Shown here piece after piece: positions 23,393-30,999 of a stretch of DNA of 39,623 bases. Both the position numbers and the translations under genes were made by a program. Source of the DNA: JBFWYO01 sp050186335 (GTDB taxonomy: Bacteria; Pseudomonadota; Alphaproteobacteria; Bin65); assembly GCA_050186335.1 (NCBI GenBank), contig JBFWYO010000046.1:1-39623 (forward strand), in the 5' to 3' direction. Below the pieces are notes generated by a model. It was not told where the DNA came from, searched no databases, and was given only the letters and a program-made list of their open reading frames with translations. Every line of letters starts with the position of its first letter. Positions within the stretch are counted from its first letter, which is position 1.

Positions 23393-24094
23393 CTATTTCG
23401 TCAGGTGCGGCTGATACTGCTTGGCGCCGTACAACACCGACTGCATGTCTTCGTTGAGCGGCCCCTTATGCGCGCGGTCGGTCAACACCGAAACGCCCTT
23501 TTGTACCGCAGGCCGCGCCGCGATCATGTCGTGCCAGCGGCGCAGGTTCGGATAGTCGTCGAAACTCTGGCCGAGCCGCTGCTCCATGCGAACCCACACG
23601 AACATCGCGATATCGGCGATCGAGTAATCGCCGGCGAAGTATTGACGCTCCGCGAGCCGCGCCTCGAAGATACGGAACAGGCGCGTCATCTCGTTGGTAT
23701 AGCGGTCGATCGCGTAGGGAATTTTCTGCGTCGCGAACTGGCGGAAATGCAGCGCCTGGCCGCCATACGGGCCGAGCGCGGCCATCTGAAACATCAGCCA
23801 CTGCAGAACTTCGTACCGTGCGCGCGGCTCCGTGGGCAGCAGCTTGCCGGTCTTCTCGGCCAGATACTGCAGGATCATCCCGGATTCGAAAATCACGATC
23901 GGCTTACCGTCCGTGAACTCGGTATCGACGATCACCGGCACTTTGTTATTTGGATTAATCTTGAGAAACTCCGGCGCGAATTGCTCGCCGGTGAAAATAT
24001 TGATCGGGTGGAGTTCGTACGGCAGCCCGACCTCCTCGAGCATGATGTGGACCTTGTGCGAATTGCCGGTCACCCAGCTATAAACCTTGATCAT
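23393..24094 (-). CDS. Glutathione S-transferase, YfcG/Nu-like (third of three)
   Basis: A 233-residue GST. MIKVYSWVTGNSHKVHIMLE carries the TGNS catalytic turn of the YfcG/YghU group. NPNNKVPVIVD contains the cis-Pro, and IFESGMILQYLAEKTGKLLP the Glu-Ser glutathione contact. The C-terminal domain includes the FAGDYSIADIAMFVW capping motif. AAGGAG precedes the ATG at 24094. It is first in the leftward run of GST, dehydrogenase, GST, GST, but a 142-base gap with a TATACT-like -10 (minus strand, 23319-23314) separates it from the next gene, so that gene may also have its own start. The substrate is unknown. Confidence 0.9.
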   Translation of the reverse strand: MIKVYSWVTGNSHKVHIMLEEVGLPYELHPINIFTGEQFAPEFLKINPNNKVPVIVDTEFTDGKPIVIFESGMILQYLAEKTGKLLPTEPRARYEVLQWLMFQMAALGPYGGQALHFRQFATQKIPYAIDRYTNEMTRLFRIFEARLAERQYFAGDYSIADIAMFVWVRMEQRLGQSFDDYPNLRRWHDMIAARPAVQKGVSVLTDRAHKGPLNEDMQSVLYGAKQYQPHLTK

Positions 24095-24734
24095 CGATCA
24101 CTCCTTCGGCGCGCTGCGCGGGCCCCGATCTTAACCCAACCACCGAAACGGGGCATCCCGCGCCGCCGTCGCGCAATGCTGTACGCGGGGCTTGACTCCC
24201 GCGTTTTCAGGCCGGCTTCGGATTGTGGCCAAAGTCTCGGTTGATCGACCGGAGGCGGGATTCCGGTCCGATCGTCATCGACACGAACCCGATGGCGAAC
24301 GCTTCGAGTTAGAGCGCAAAGGTCGGCAGCAAGCCGGCGCCGAGCGCGACCGACATTAGCGCACCGTCGATCAAGTCCTTTAAACAGCGCCCAATGTTAT
24401 TTTTTCCAAAGAGCATTTGTTAGCGGGGCCATTTCGAACGAGTCGCGTTCCCCGTCATCCCGGACGGGCGGCGAACCATAATTCAATTTTTTTTCTGCCA
24501 GCCGACCGCCTTGTCCGGGCTAACCCTCTTTTTTGCGCGATCACCCCCCTTGAGACCCATCGGAAACCGCAAGCGCACGACGCCCTTTCAACGATCGTTA
24601 ACTGGCACAGCACCAACCTTGAGACATTGCGTCGCCGGTTGCGATTGCATCCGATCGAAACCGAACACGCGAGGCGCATGTCGCGCGCGGCGCGTTTCTT
24701 CGATGTCTCGTCCACGATAAGAGGAGGAAATTCG
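24095..24734. other. 640-base gene-poor gap
   Basis: No convincing full gene lies here. Base composition changes along it: the middle (about 24380-24540) is AT-rich with several T runs. The minus strand contains a 35-codon hydrophobic frame (24309-24416), listed separately. A CATCCCGGAC fragment near 24456 resembles the repeat at 20796. The right end supplies the ribosome site AGGAGG (24722-24727) of the thioesterase gene. Confidence 0.55.
24309..24416 (-). pseudogene. Short hydrophobic frame, possible relic of a membrane protein
   Basis: The minus strand reads 35 codons from an ATG at 24416 to TAA, including ALMSVALGAGLLPTFAL, a likely membrane segment. Past the stop the same frame continues open for about 33 codons with LEAFAIGFVSMTIG, another hydrophobic stretch. 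This looks more like the decayed start of a transporter than a designed small protein, but no family can be assigned and there is no good ribosome site. Confidence 0.25.
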
Positions 24735-25154
24735 GTGCGGGTCTACAAGGGCACGATCAAAATCGAATGGGCGCATTGCGACCCGGCGGGGATCGTTTAC
24801 TACCCGCACTTTTACACCTGGTTCGATCAAGCGACCGAGCGTTTGTTTTCCGCCAATCGTCTGTCCTATGCCGAACTCAACAGCGAGTTCGACGTGCCGG
24901 GCGCGCCGCTGGTCGAAACCGGCGCCAAATACGCGTGCACCTGCCGCCTGGGTGACACGCTGGCGATGGAAAGCTGGGTCGACGAATGGTGCAACAAGAC
25001 GTTCCTGATCCGGCACAAATTCGTCCATGCTGACGGGCGCGTGGCGCTCGAGGGGTTCGAGCGGCGCGCGTGGGTCGTCAGGGTGCCGGGCTCGCTGAAC
25101 GGTCTCAAGGCGGCCTGCGTGCCCGACGCAGTCCGCGCGCGCTTCATCGATTAG
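24735..25154 (+). CDS. 4-hydroxybenzoyl-CoA thioesterase-family protein, tandem copy 1
   Basis: A 139-residue hot-dog-fold thioesterase. WAHCDPAGIVYYPHFYTWFD (12-31) closely matches the active site of Pseudomonas 4-hydroxybenzoyl-CoA thioesterase; Asp16 corresponds to the catalytic Asp17. It should release a free acid from an aromatic or other short acyl-CoA. The GTG at 24735 is chosen because AGGAGG lies seven bases upstream, the family N-terminus begins here, and the paralogue has the same VRVY start. A longer open frame reaches back to 24417 but is unlike the family. The gene at 25256 is a tandem copy of identical length. The free acid formed could be a substrate for the window's oxidoreductases; the link is inferred. 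Confidence 0.87.
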   Translation: MRVYKGTIKIEWAHCDPAGIVYYPHFYTWFDQATERLFSANRLSYAELNSEFDVPGAPLVETGAKYACTCRLGDTLAMESWVDEWCNKTFLIRHKFVHADGRVALEGFERRAWVVRVPGSLNGLKAACVPDAVRARFID

Positions 25155-25255
25155 TTTTCGGCTCTTTTTCGAGCCGGCTTTGCACTATTCAACGCCGCCC
25201 CTGCGCCATAGACTGCGCGCCCTTGATCCTGGGCAGCTTCATGGAGGGGCGCGAC

Positions 25256-25675
25256 GTGCGTGTATATAGAGGAACCTTTAAGGTCGAGTGGGCGCATTGC
25301 GATGCCGCCGGGATTGTTTTCTATCCGCATTTCTACATGTGGTTCGACCAGGCGACCGAACGCCTCTTTACCGCCAACGGCCTTTCGTATCCCGAAATGA
25401 AGATGGGTTTCGGCGCGCCCGGCATGCCGTTGCTGGAGACCGGCGCCAAATATTCGAACGCCAGCAAGCTGGGTGACGTGCTCAGCATGGAAACGTGGGT
25501 TGACGAATGGGCCGGCAAGACCTTCGTGGTCAAGCACAAGCTCACGCATGCCGACGGGCGCGTCGCGCTCGAAGGCTTCGAACGGCGCGTGTGGGTCGTC
25601 AAGGCGCCCGACTCGCCGAAGGGCATGAAAGCGGTCGACGTACCCGCCGACGTGATCTCGCGCTTCAAGGACTGA
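25256..25675 (+). CDS. 4-hydroxybenzoyl-CoA thioesterase-family protein, tandem copy 2
   Basis: A 139-residue paralogue of the gene at 24735-25154, identical in length and similar over its whole extent. Asp16 in WAHCDAAGIVFYPHFYMWFD is the expected nucleophile or base. Pro17 of copy 1 is Ala here, and the region around residues 40-60 (MKMGFGAPGMPLLETGAKYS) differs most, hinting at a changed acyl pocket. The GTG start at 25256 follows GGAGGGG (25243-25249). An ATG at 25241 is in frame, but it would place the ribosome site inside the gene. The intergenic gap to copy 1 is 101 bases. It is followed closely by a SnoaL-like gene. Confidence 0.86.
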   Translation: MRVYRGTFKVEWAHCDAAGIVFYPHFYMWFDQATERLFTANGLSYPEMKMGFGAPGMPLLETGAKYSNASKLGDVLSMETWVDEWAGKTFVVKHKLTHADGRVALEGFERRVWVVKAPDSPKGMKAVDVPADVISRFKD

Positions 25676-25684
25676 GCCGGATCC

Positions 25685-26104
25685 ATGGCGAAAGCGAAAC
25701 CGCGCAAAACAAAGGCCAAACCGGTGACTCCGGCGCTCGTGGTGCGTCGCTATCTCGACGCCATGGAAAAACGCGATCTGGCGCGCGCGAAAACCTATCT
25801 CGGCCCCGGTTTCCGCATGCTGTTTCCGGGCGGCGCCGAGATCCGCACGCTCGAGGACCTGCTCGCCTGGGCCAAGCCGCGCTATCGCCAGGTCGGCAAA
25901 AAGTACGAACGCTTCGATACCGTGGCAACGGCGCGCGGCGGCACCGTCTATTGCTTCGGCGCGCTGTTCGGCGTCTGGAACGACGGCACCGCGTTCGACG
26001 GCATCCGCTTCATCGACCGGTTCGAAGTCCGCCACGGCAAGATCACGAACCAGAAAGTCTGGAACGACCTTGCGGAAGTTTCGCGCAACAGGAGCAAGGC
26101 ATGA
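25685..26104 (+). CDS. SnoaL/NTF2-like protein
   Basis: A 139-residue protein. A lysine-rich leader of about 15 residues is followed by an NTF2-like alpha+beta cone: VVRRYLDAMEKRDLARAKTYLGPGFRMLFPGG is the typical first helices and strand, and IRFIDRFEVRHGKITNQKVWNDLAE the C-terminal sheet. This fold binds small molecules; members include polyketide cyclases, dehydratases and steroid isomerases, but many have no known activity. It starts 9 bases after the thioesterase stop and overlaps the next start by ATGA, so the three genes are probably an operon. No catalytic residues can be assigned with confidence. Confidence 0.75.
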   Translation: MAKAKPRKTKAKPVTPALVVRRYLDAMEKRDLARAKTYLGPGFRMLFPGGAEIRTLEDLLAWAKPRYRQVGKKYERFDTVATARGGTVYCFGALFGVWNDGTAFDGIRFIDRFEVRHGKITNQKVWNDLAEVSRNRSKA

Positions 26105-27030
26105 AAGCCGCCTCTCTCGCCGCCTATGGCGGTCTCGACCAGGTGCACGTTCTCGACGTGCCGGCGCCCGTGGCCGGGCCGGGCGAGATCGTCGTCGACA
26201 TCAAGGCCGCCAGCCTCAATCCGATCGACTGGAAAATGCGCGAAGGCCATCTGCGCGCCCGGGTCGAACTGAAAATGCCGCACATTCTGGGTCGCGATTT
26301 TTCCGGCGTGGTGCGCTCGGTCGGCCCGGGCGTGACCGACCTCAAGCCCGGCGATCAGGTCTGGGGGGCGGCGGACCATGCGAAACCCGGCACGCACGCC
26401 GAGCAGATCGCGGTCGCCTCGCATATGGCCGGCCTGAAGCCCCCGACGCTTTCGCATATCGAGGCGGCGGCGGCCGGGATTGCCGCCGGAAGCGCATACG
26501 CGGCGCTGGTGCAAACCGCGCCGCCGAAGCGCGGCCAGCATGTGCTGGTACATGCAGGAGCCGGCGGCGTCGGCGGTTACGCGATCCAACTTGCCAGGCA
26601 TGCGGGCGCCAAGGTGACGGCGACCGCGAGCGCGGCCAATCATGAATACGTCCGCAAGCGTGGGGCGGACCGCGCGATCGACTACGCGAAGCAGGACTTC
26701 ACAGCCGAAGGTCAGATCTACGATATCGTCTTCGATACCATGGGCGGCACCGTGCATCACCGCTCGATCGGCACGCTCAGGCCGGGCGGTACGCTGGTCT
26801 ATTTGAACGCGGCCCCGATCGCCGGCGCCCCCGCCCGGCCCGACGTGACAATCGTAAACTCGCCCGTGCGAATGGAGCGCGGCATGCTCGACGGCATGGC
26901 GACGCTGGTCGCCACAGGTGCCCTTACGCCGCCGGAAATTGCCGTGTTCGCGCTCGAGGATGCCCGCAAGGCGTATGCCATGGTCGAAGCCGGCCACACG
27001 CGCGGCAAGGTCGTATTCGCGATCGGTTGA
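26101..27030 (+). CDS. Zinc-free MDR-family NADPH:quinone oxidoreductase-like enzyme
   Basis: A 309-residue medium-chain dehydrogenase/reductase of the quinone oxidoreductase type. The N-terminal catalytic domain has ASLNPIDWKMREG and GRDFSGVVRSVGPGV. The nucleotide-binding motif is HAGAGGVGGYAIQLARHAGA (about 155-174), whose A-G-x-G-x-V-G pattern is that of NADPH quinone reductases. The Cys/His ligands of zinc alcohol dehydrogenases are absent. It should reduce a quinone, enone or similar conjugated carbonyl. The ATG overlaps the stop of the SnoaL-like gene (ATGA), implying translational coupling. It is convergent with the TRAP binding protein gene. Confidence 0.87.
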   Translation: MKAASLAAYGGLDQVHVLDVPAPVAGPGEIVVDIKAASLNPIDWKMREGHLRARVELKMPHILGRDFSGVVRSVGPGVTDLKPGDQVWGAADHAKPGTHAEQIAVASHMAGLKPPTLSHIEAAAAGIAAGSAYAALVQTAPPKRGQHVLVHAGAGGVGGYAIQLARHAGAKVTATASAANHEYVRKRGADRAIDYAKQDFTAEGQIYDIVFDTMGGTVHHRSIGTLRPGGTLVYLNAAPIAGAPARPDVTIVNSPVRMERGMLDGMATLVATGALTPPEIAVFALEDARKAYAMVEAGHTRGKVVFAIG

Positions 27031-27069
27031 ACGTCCTTCTCCCGCTCCCGACGGGCGGGGATTTAGCTC

Positions 27070-28089
27070 TTATTCCCGATAGAATTTCTCGCGCACGCGC
27101 GACCAAGCGGCCTCGTCGTTGCGCGCCTTCAGGCGCTCGCGCATCCGATCCCAGACCGCCGTTGCCGCCTGAGTCTTGAACGCTCTTTCGGCTTCCTCGG
27201 GCAATTGCATGAATTTCATGCCGCGCTTGAGCAGCTCCGCACGTTCGTCCTGGGCCAGCTTGGCCATCTCCGTCGCACTCGAAATCTCATGTTCGGCGGC
27301 GATCTTGAGCAGGATCTGGCGCGACTGGGGCGTCAGCTTCTTCCACTTCTCCTGGTTGACGATCACGCCGAGATCGGTGTTCATGAATCGCGGCTCGATG
27401 CGGTAGCCGAGTACGCGGTGCCAATTGCTGTCCAGCGCGCCGATCGAGGTCCATCCGACCGCCTCGGCACCGCCCTTCTCGATGGCGCTCATCACGTCCG
27501 GCGCGTTCAACGCCACGACGTCGGCTCCGAGTGCGCGAAAGAACGGCGAAAAGAGGGGATTGTCGCGAATCTTGACGCCGCTCATATCGAGCGTGAAGTC
27601 GTTCTTATATTTCGGTTCGTCCTTCATGTAGATGTGATAGCCGATGCCGGCATCCATCTGGGCCAGGTAGACGACGGCGAAACGCTTCTGGTGCGCCTCG
27701 TTGAGCAGGTCGCGGCCGCCGTTGGCGCGGGTCTCGCGCACCGAAAGATTGGCGCCCAACATGGCGTCGACCTCCGGAACGTCGGCACCGTACAAATAGC
27801 CCGGCAGATAGCCCATCTCGACCACGCCGTTGCGCACGGCGCGCGGCTGTTCGATCATCGCTATCGCTTCGGGGCCGCCCTTGACCACGATGCGCACGAC
27901 GCTTTTTCCGGCCGCGTTCACCTTTTCGACGAAGCGCAGGAAACTCAGCGTGTAGACCGTGTTGCGCGGATAAATGTGGATTGCACTGATAACGTCCTCG
28001 GCGCGCGAGGGTGCCGGGGGCACGGCGGCGTACAGCAGGACGAAGGCGACGGCACTCCAAAGCGCATGAAAACGGAATCGAAAAGGCAT
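27070..28089 (-). CDS. Orphan TRAP-type substrate-binding protein (DctP family)
   Basis: A 339-residue periplasmic binding protein if read from the ATG at 28089, which gives a signal peptide of about 30 residues ending in APSRA. An upstream GTG at 28140 is possible but would bury the signal. The mature part has DctP features: VVRIVVKGGPEAI, AVRNGVVEMGYLPG, an M-x-G-V-K-I-R-D-N-P segment in place of the usual K-I-R-V-P, and AIEKGGAEAVGWTSIGAL. No dctQ or dctM lies beside it, so it must use another permease, act as a sensor-type binding protein, or be a leftover. No good ribosome site is visible. Its ligand is unknown. Confidence 0.75.
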   Translation of the reverse strand: MPFRFRFHALWSAVAFVLLYAAVPPAPSRAEDVISAIHIYPRNTVYTLSFLRFVEKVNAAGKSVVRIVVKGGPEAIAMIEQPRAVRNGVVEMGYLPGYLYGADVPEVDAMLGANLSVRETRANGGRDLLNEAHQKRFAVVYLAQMDAGIGYHIYMKDEPKYKNDFTLDMSGVKIRDNPLFSPFFRALGADVVALNAPDVMSAIEKGGAEAVGWTSIGALDSNWHRVLGYRIEPRFMNTDLGVIVNQEKWKKLTPQSRQILLKIAAEHEISSATEMAKLAQDERAELLKRGMKFMQLPEEAERAFKTQAATAVWDRMRERLKARNDEAAWSRVREKFYRE

Positions 28090-28271
28090 GTCGAACAATA
28101 GCGCGGATCTTCTAGTTTCGCACGACTCCGATAACGGCACGCGGACCCACCACGCCCGCTGCCCCTGCTTCGATACGGCCGCAGGCGTGGCCGGCTCGGC
28201 GTGAGGGCCAGGGAATTCGCCGGCGAACCGATAGGGTCCTCGGTCCGAGCGGCGCGATCCCGCGCCGCGCC

Positions 28272-28364
28272 CTACTCGGCCGCCGCCCGCGACATGCCGG
28301 CCAGTACGCGTTGCGCTTCCTGCAGCTTGGCCTCGCCGTATTCGCGACGCACGAAATCCGCCAT
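28272..28364 (-). CDS. 30-residue reading frame coupled to the GntR gene
   Basis: The stop of the GntR gene and an ATG share bases (TAATG at 28366-28362), and GGGAG lies at a good distance before that ATG. The frame encodes 30 residues, starting MADFVRREYGEAKLQ and ending AGMSRAAAE, with a helical, charged composition (EYGEAKLQEAQRVLAGM). The strong ribosome site and coupling suggest real translation. No family is recognised. It could be a small regulator partner or a short remnant of a longer gene. Confidence is limited by its length. Confidence 0.4.
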   Translation of the reverse strand: MADFVRREYGEAKLQEAQRVLAGMSRAAAE

Positions 28365-29050
28365 TACGAAACTCCCTTCCCGCTCTCGATCCGGTCGAGC
28401 AGCGAGGTCAAGGCGTTGTCCAGTTGGCGATGCATGGCGGCTTCGGCGGCTTGCGTATCGCGCGCCTTGACGGCATCGAGAATGTCGCGCTGCCCGGCCA
28501 CGACGATGCCGCGCACCTTGAGGTCTCCGAGCGTCCGCCAGCGCACGAACTGAACGTAATCTTCGAACGTCGCGATCGAGCGCGCGAGGCGCGGATTGCC
28601 GGCCATGCCGAACAGCGCAGAGCGAAACTTCGCATTCGCCTCGGAGAATCGCACGACGCCCACCTCGCTGACATCGTTGAAGCGTTTCTCCTCGGTAGCG
28701 ATGGCGGCCGCCATGGCGGCCAAGCCCTCGGCCGTGGCGCGTTCGGCGGCGCGGCGCGCAGCGTAGGGTTCCAACTGGCGGCGAATTTCGAAAACCTGGG
28801 CGATATCCTCCGGGGTCACCTCGGGCACGGCGAAGCCGCCCTGGCGCAGCGCGACAACGAATCCTTCCTGACTCAATTGCCCGAGCGCTTCCCGGACCGG
28901 CGTGCGCGAGACGCCAAGCGCATCGGCCAACGCCACTTCGGAGACCCGGCCGCGCGGCGCGAACCGACCCTGGCGCAGCAGATCGCGCAACTGCGCGTAG
29001 ACTTGCTCGCGCAGGGGAACCGGCCGGTGCAGGGATCGAACCGTTCGCAT
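28364..29050 (-). CDS. GntR-family regulator, FadR/FCD subfamily
   Basis: A 228-residue regulator if started at 29050. An alternative ATG at 29071 adds seven residues but sits on the edge of the operator palindrome. The winged helix is in LREQVYAQLRDLLRQGRF and VSEVALADALGVSRTPVREA (about 15-60), the GntR signature. The all-helical FCD domain follows (EDIAQVFEIRRQLEPYAARRAAE), and a metal site is suggested by its Asp and His residues, including the C-terminal MHRQLDNAL. FCD regulators respond to small carboxylates or acyl-CoA. It is divergent from the MFS transporter, which is its likely target along with itself. No strong ribosome site is seen, so the start is uncertain. Confidence 0.85.
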   Translation of the reverse strand: MRTVRSLHRPVPLREQVYAQLRDLLRQGRFAPRGRVSEVALADALGVSRTPVREALGQLSQEGFVVALRQGGFAVPEVTPEDIAQVFEIRRQLEPYAARRAAERATAEGLAAMAAAIATEEKRFNDVSEVGVVRFSEANAKFRSALFGMAGNPRLARSIATFEDYVQFVRWRTLGDLKVRGIVVAGQRDILDAVKARDTQAAEAAMHRQLDNALTSLLDRIESGKGVS

Positions 29051-29052
29051 CC

Positions 29053-29069
29053 GTGCATACTGTATGCAC
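29053..29069. promoter_or_regulatory. GntR-type operator palindrome
   Basis: GTGCATACTGTATGCAC is a perfect palindrome of eight bases per arm around one central T. The 8+1+8 layout and the ATAC/GTAT core fit operators of FadR/FCD regulators. It covers the start region of the GntR gene and lies 143 bases before the MFS start, so it could control both. Binding is inferred. Confidence 0.6.
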
Positions 29070-29211
29070 ATAGATATTTAGTCAATGTTTTACAGTTATT
29101 TATGTTTCTGTAGCTCTGCTATGCAAGGGAGGCGACTGTGCGCCGCAGCAAACTGACATTACCTTGCCCGCGCTTGGCAGTGGCCAGGCCAACGAATTCG
29201 GGGGATTCCGC

Positions 29212-30423
29212 GTGAATACAGTGCCGCAAAAATATCATTTGCCCTTGATCGTCATCGCCAGCGCGTGCCTGATCAGCGTTTTGACTTTCGGCATTCGCGC
29301 CGGTTTCGGCCTGTTCAGCCCGTCGATCGCGCAGGAGTACAGCTGGCCGCTCGAGATCTTCTCGCTCTCCTTTGCCATTCAAAACATCCTGTGGGGCGCC
29401 GCCTTGCCGCTTGCCGGTATGGTCGCCGACAAGTTCGGCTCGGCCCGCACGCTGGCCGCGGGCGGCGCCATCTTTGCCGCCGGCCTGGCAATGATGACGA
29501 TCAGCACCACGCCCACCATGATGCACCTGAGCGCCGGTTTTTTGGTCGGCCTCGGCATGGCCGGCGCCTCGTTCTCGGTCCTGCTGGCATCCGTCAGCCG
29601 CCTGGTGGCGCCGGAAAAGCGCCCCAAAATCATGGGCGTCGTGACCGCCGCCGGGTCGCTCGGACAATTTTTGGTTGTGCCGATCGGCCATTATTTCCTC
29701 ACCACCTTTGGCTGGAAGACCGCCCTGCTGCTGTTCGCGCTGATGGCGCTGTCGATCATCCCGCTGGCGGCCGCGATCCGCGGCAAGGGTACGCCGATGA
29801 ACGCCGCCGACACCCAAACCCTGCCGCAGGCGCTCGGCGAGGCGTTCCGCCATTCAAGCTATCTGTGGCTGACGGCGGGCTTCTTCACGTGCGGCTTTCA
29901 GCTCGCATTCGTCACGTTCCACCTGCCGAAGTTCCTTGCCGACAACAACGTGCCAGAATGGGTCGGCGCATACGCGCTGGCACTGATCGGCCTGTTCAAC
30001 ATCGCCGGCAGTCTGGTCGCCGGCAACCTGGCCACCCGCTTCAGCAAACGTTGGATGCTGACCTGGATCTATTTCCTGCGCTCGATCATGATCGCGATCT
30101 ACCTGCTGCTGCCGATTACGGCGACCAGCACGCTCATATTTGCGAGTGCCATGGGCCTGCTGTGGCTGTCCACCGTGCCGCCGACGTCCGGTTTGGTTGC
30201 GCATATGTTCGGCGTGCGCTACATGGCCAGCCTGTTCGGCTTCGTGTTTTTCAGCCATCAGCTCGGTAGTTTTGCGGGGGTGTGGCTGGGCGGCTATCTG
30301 CGCGACGCCACCGGATCCTACAATTCGAGTTGGTGGATCGGCGCTGCCTTGGGTATTTTTGCCGCCCTCGTTCATCTACCGATCAAAGAAGCTCCGGTAC
30401 CGCGGCTCGCCAAAGCGTCGTAA
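29212..30423 (+). CDS. MFS transporter, monocarboxylate/oxalate-formate-like
   Basis: A 403-residue major facilitator with 12 predicted helices. The first helix, LIVIASACLISVLTFGIRAGFGLFSPSI, resembles the OFA/MCT-type group that moves monocarboxylates. Loop 2-3 contains GMVADKFGSART, the A-like motif of the superfamily, and the second half repeats it weakly (GNLATRFSKRW). The GTG at 29212 is preferred: it has a G-rich ribosome site (29200-29204) at seven bases, and the first helix follows soon after; a longer frame from 29164 adds no similarity. It is divergent from the GntR regulator and is probably controlled by it. The cargo is likely an organic or aromatic acid, unproven. Confidence 0.86.
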   Translation: MNTVPQKYHLPLIVIASACLISVLTFGIRAGFGLFSPSIAQEYSWPLEIFSLSFAIQNILWGAALPLAGMVADKFGSARTLAAGGAIFAAGLAMMTISTTPTMMHLSAGFLVGLGMAGASFSVLLASVSRLVAPEKRPKIMGVVTAAGSLGQFLVVPIGHYFLTTFGWKTALLLFALMALSIIPLAAAIRGKGTPMNAADTQTLPQALGEAFRHSSYLWLTAGFFTCGFQLAFVTFHLPKFLADNNVPEWVGAYALALIGLFNIAGSLVAGNLATRFSKRWMLTWIYFLRSIMIAIYLLLPITATSTLIFASAMGLLWLSTVPPTSGLVAHMFGVRYMASLFGFVFFSHQLGSFAGVWLGGYLRDATGSYNSSWWIGAALGIFAALVHLPIKEAPVPRLAKAS

Positions 30424-30449
30424 GATCAGCGCGGAAACGGGAGAAGCTG

Positions 30450-30956
30450 ATGAAGAGTTTCCGCGAAAGACTGGAACACCGGGATGCCGCCGGCGAACTG
30501 CGCGACGGAGACATCCGCTATATGATGATCCGGCCGGACGCGTTGATGGGCATGTTCAAGCGCCTGCCCGAGGACGAGCGGCGCCACGCGCTGAAGGCGC
30601 TTGGCGAATCGCTGGTCGAAGCCGGCGCCAATTCCTCGAAGCGATACCAATCGCTCGGCGCCAACGACGGCGAAAAGCTGATGCGGACAATCGCGGAGAC
30701 GGCCGGCCAGCTCGGCTGGGGTTCGTTCGACTTCGATGCCGAGTTCGCCAAGCAGGGACGCATGTCGCTGTCCGTCGCCAACAGTCCCTTCGTCGCCGGT
30801 TTCGGCCGCTGCACCCACCCGGTTTGTGCCCCCATCGCCGGCATGTTCACTTCCGTCTCCGGACTCGTGATGGGCAAGCGCACCGAAGTGCACGAAGTGT
30901 CCTGCGCCGCGGTCACCGGCACGGCGCATTGCCTGTTCGAGGCCAAAGTGCGGTGA
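30450..30956 (+). CDS. Stand-alone V4R (4-vinyl reductase) domain protein
   Basis: A 168-residue protein whose C-terminal two thirds fit the V4R domain, the small-molecule sensor module found at the N-terminus of XylR/DmpR-type regulators and in bacteriochlorophyll and methane-related proteins. The hallmark end is present: HPVCAPIAGMFTSVSGLVMG followed by VHEVSCAAVTGTAHCLFE. Cys121, Cys126, Cys152 and Cys161 lie where V4R domains often bind zinc. There is no output domain. GGGAG supports the start at 30450. It ends 43 bases before the large 2-oxoacid:ferredoxin oxidoreductase, so it may bind or deliver that enzyme's aromatic ligand, or act as an accessory subunit. Confidence 0.75.
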   Translation: MKSFRERLEHRDAAGELRDGDIRYMMIRPDALMGMFKRLPEDERRHALKALGESLVEAGANSSKRYQSLGANDGEKLMRTIAETAGQLGWGSFDFDAEFAKQGRMSLSVANSPFVAGFGRCTHPVCAPIAGMFTSVSGLVMGKRTEVHEVSCAAVTGTAHCLFEAKVR

Positions 30957-30999
30957 TCGCTTTAGGCGCGCCTGAACACAGATCAACATCGAAGGCCCA

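Noticed and set aside
20974..24094. Identification of the GSTs as LigE/LigF/LigG-type lignin beta-etherases
   Set aside because: The active-site turns look more like YfcG/Nu-type GSTs, and no LigD/LigL-type benzylic alcohol dehydrogenase is adjacent. The name would be speculation.
27033..27060. GC-rich hairpin between convergent genes as a terminator
   Set aside because: The stem is short with a bulge and no T run follows on either strand.
28141..28271. Search for a further gene between the TRAP binding protein and the 30-residue frame
   Set aside because: No frame with a ribosome site or recognisable sequence was found.
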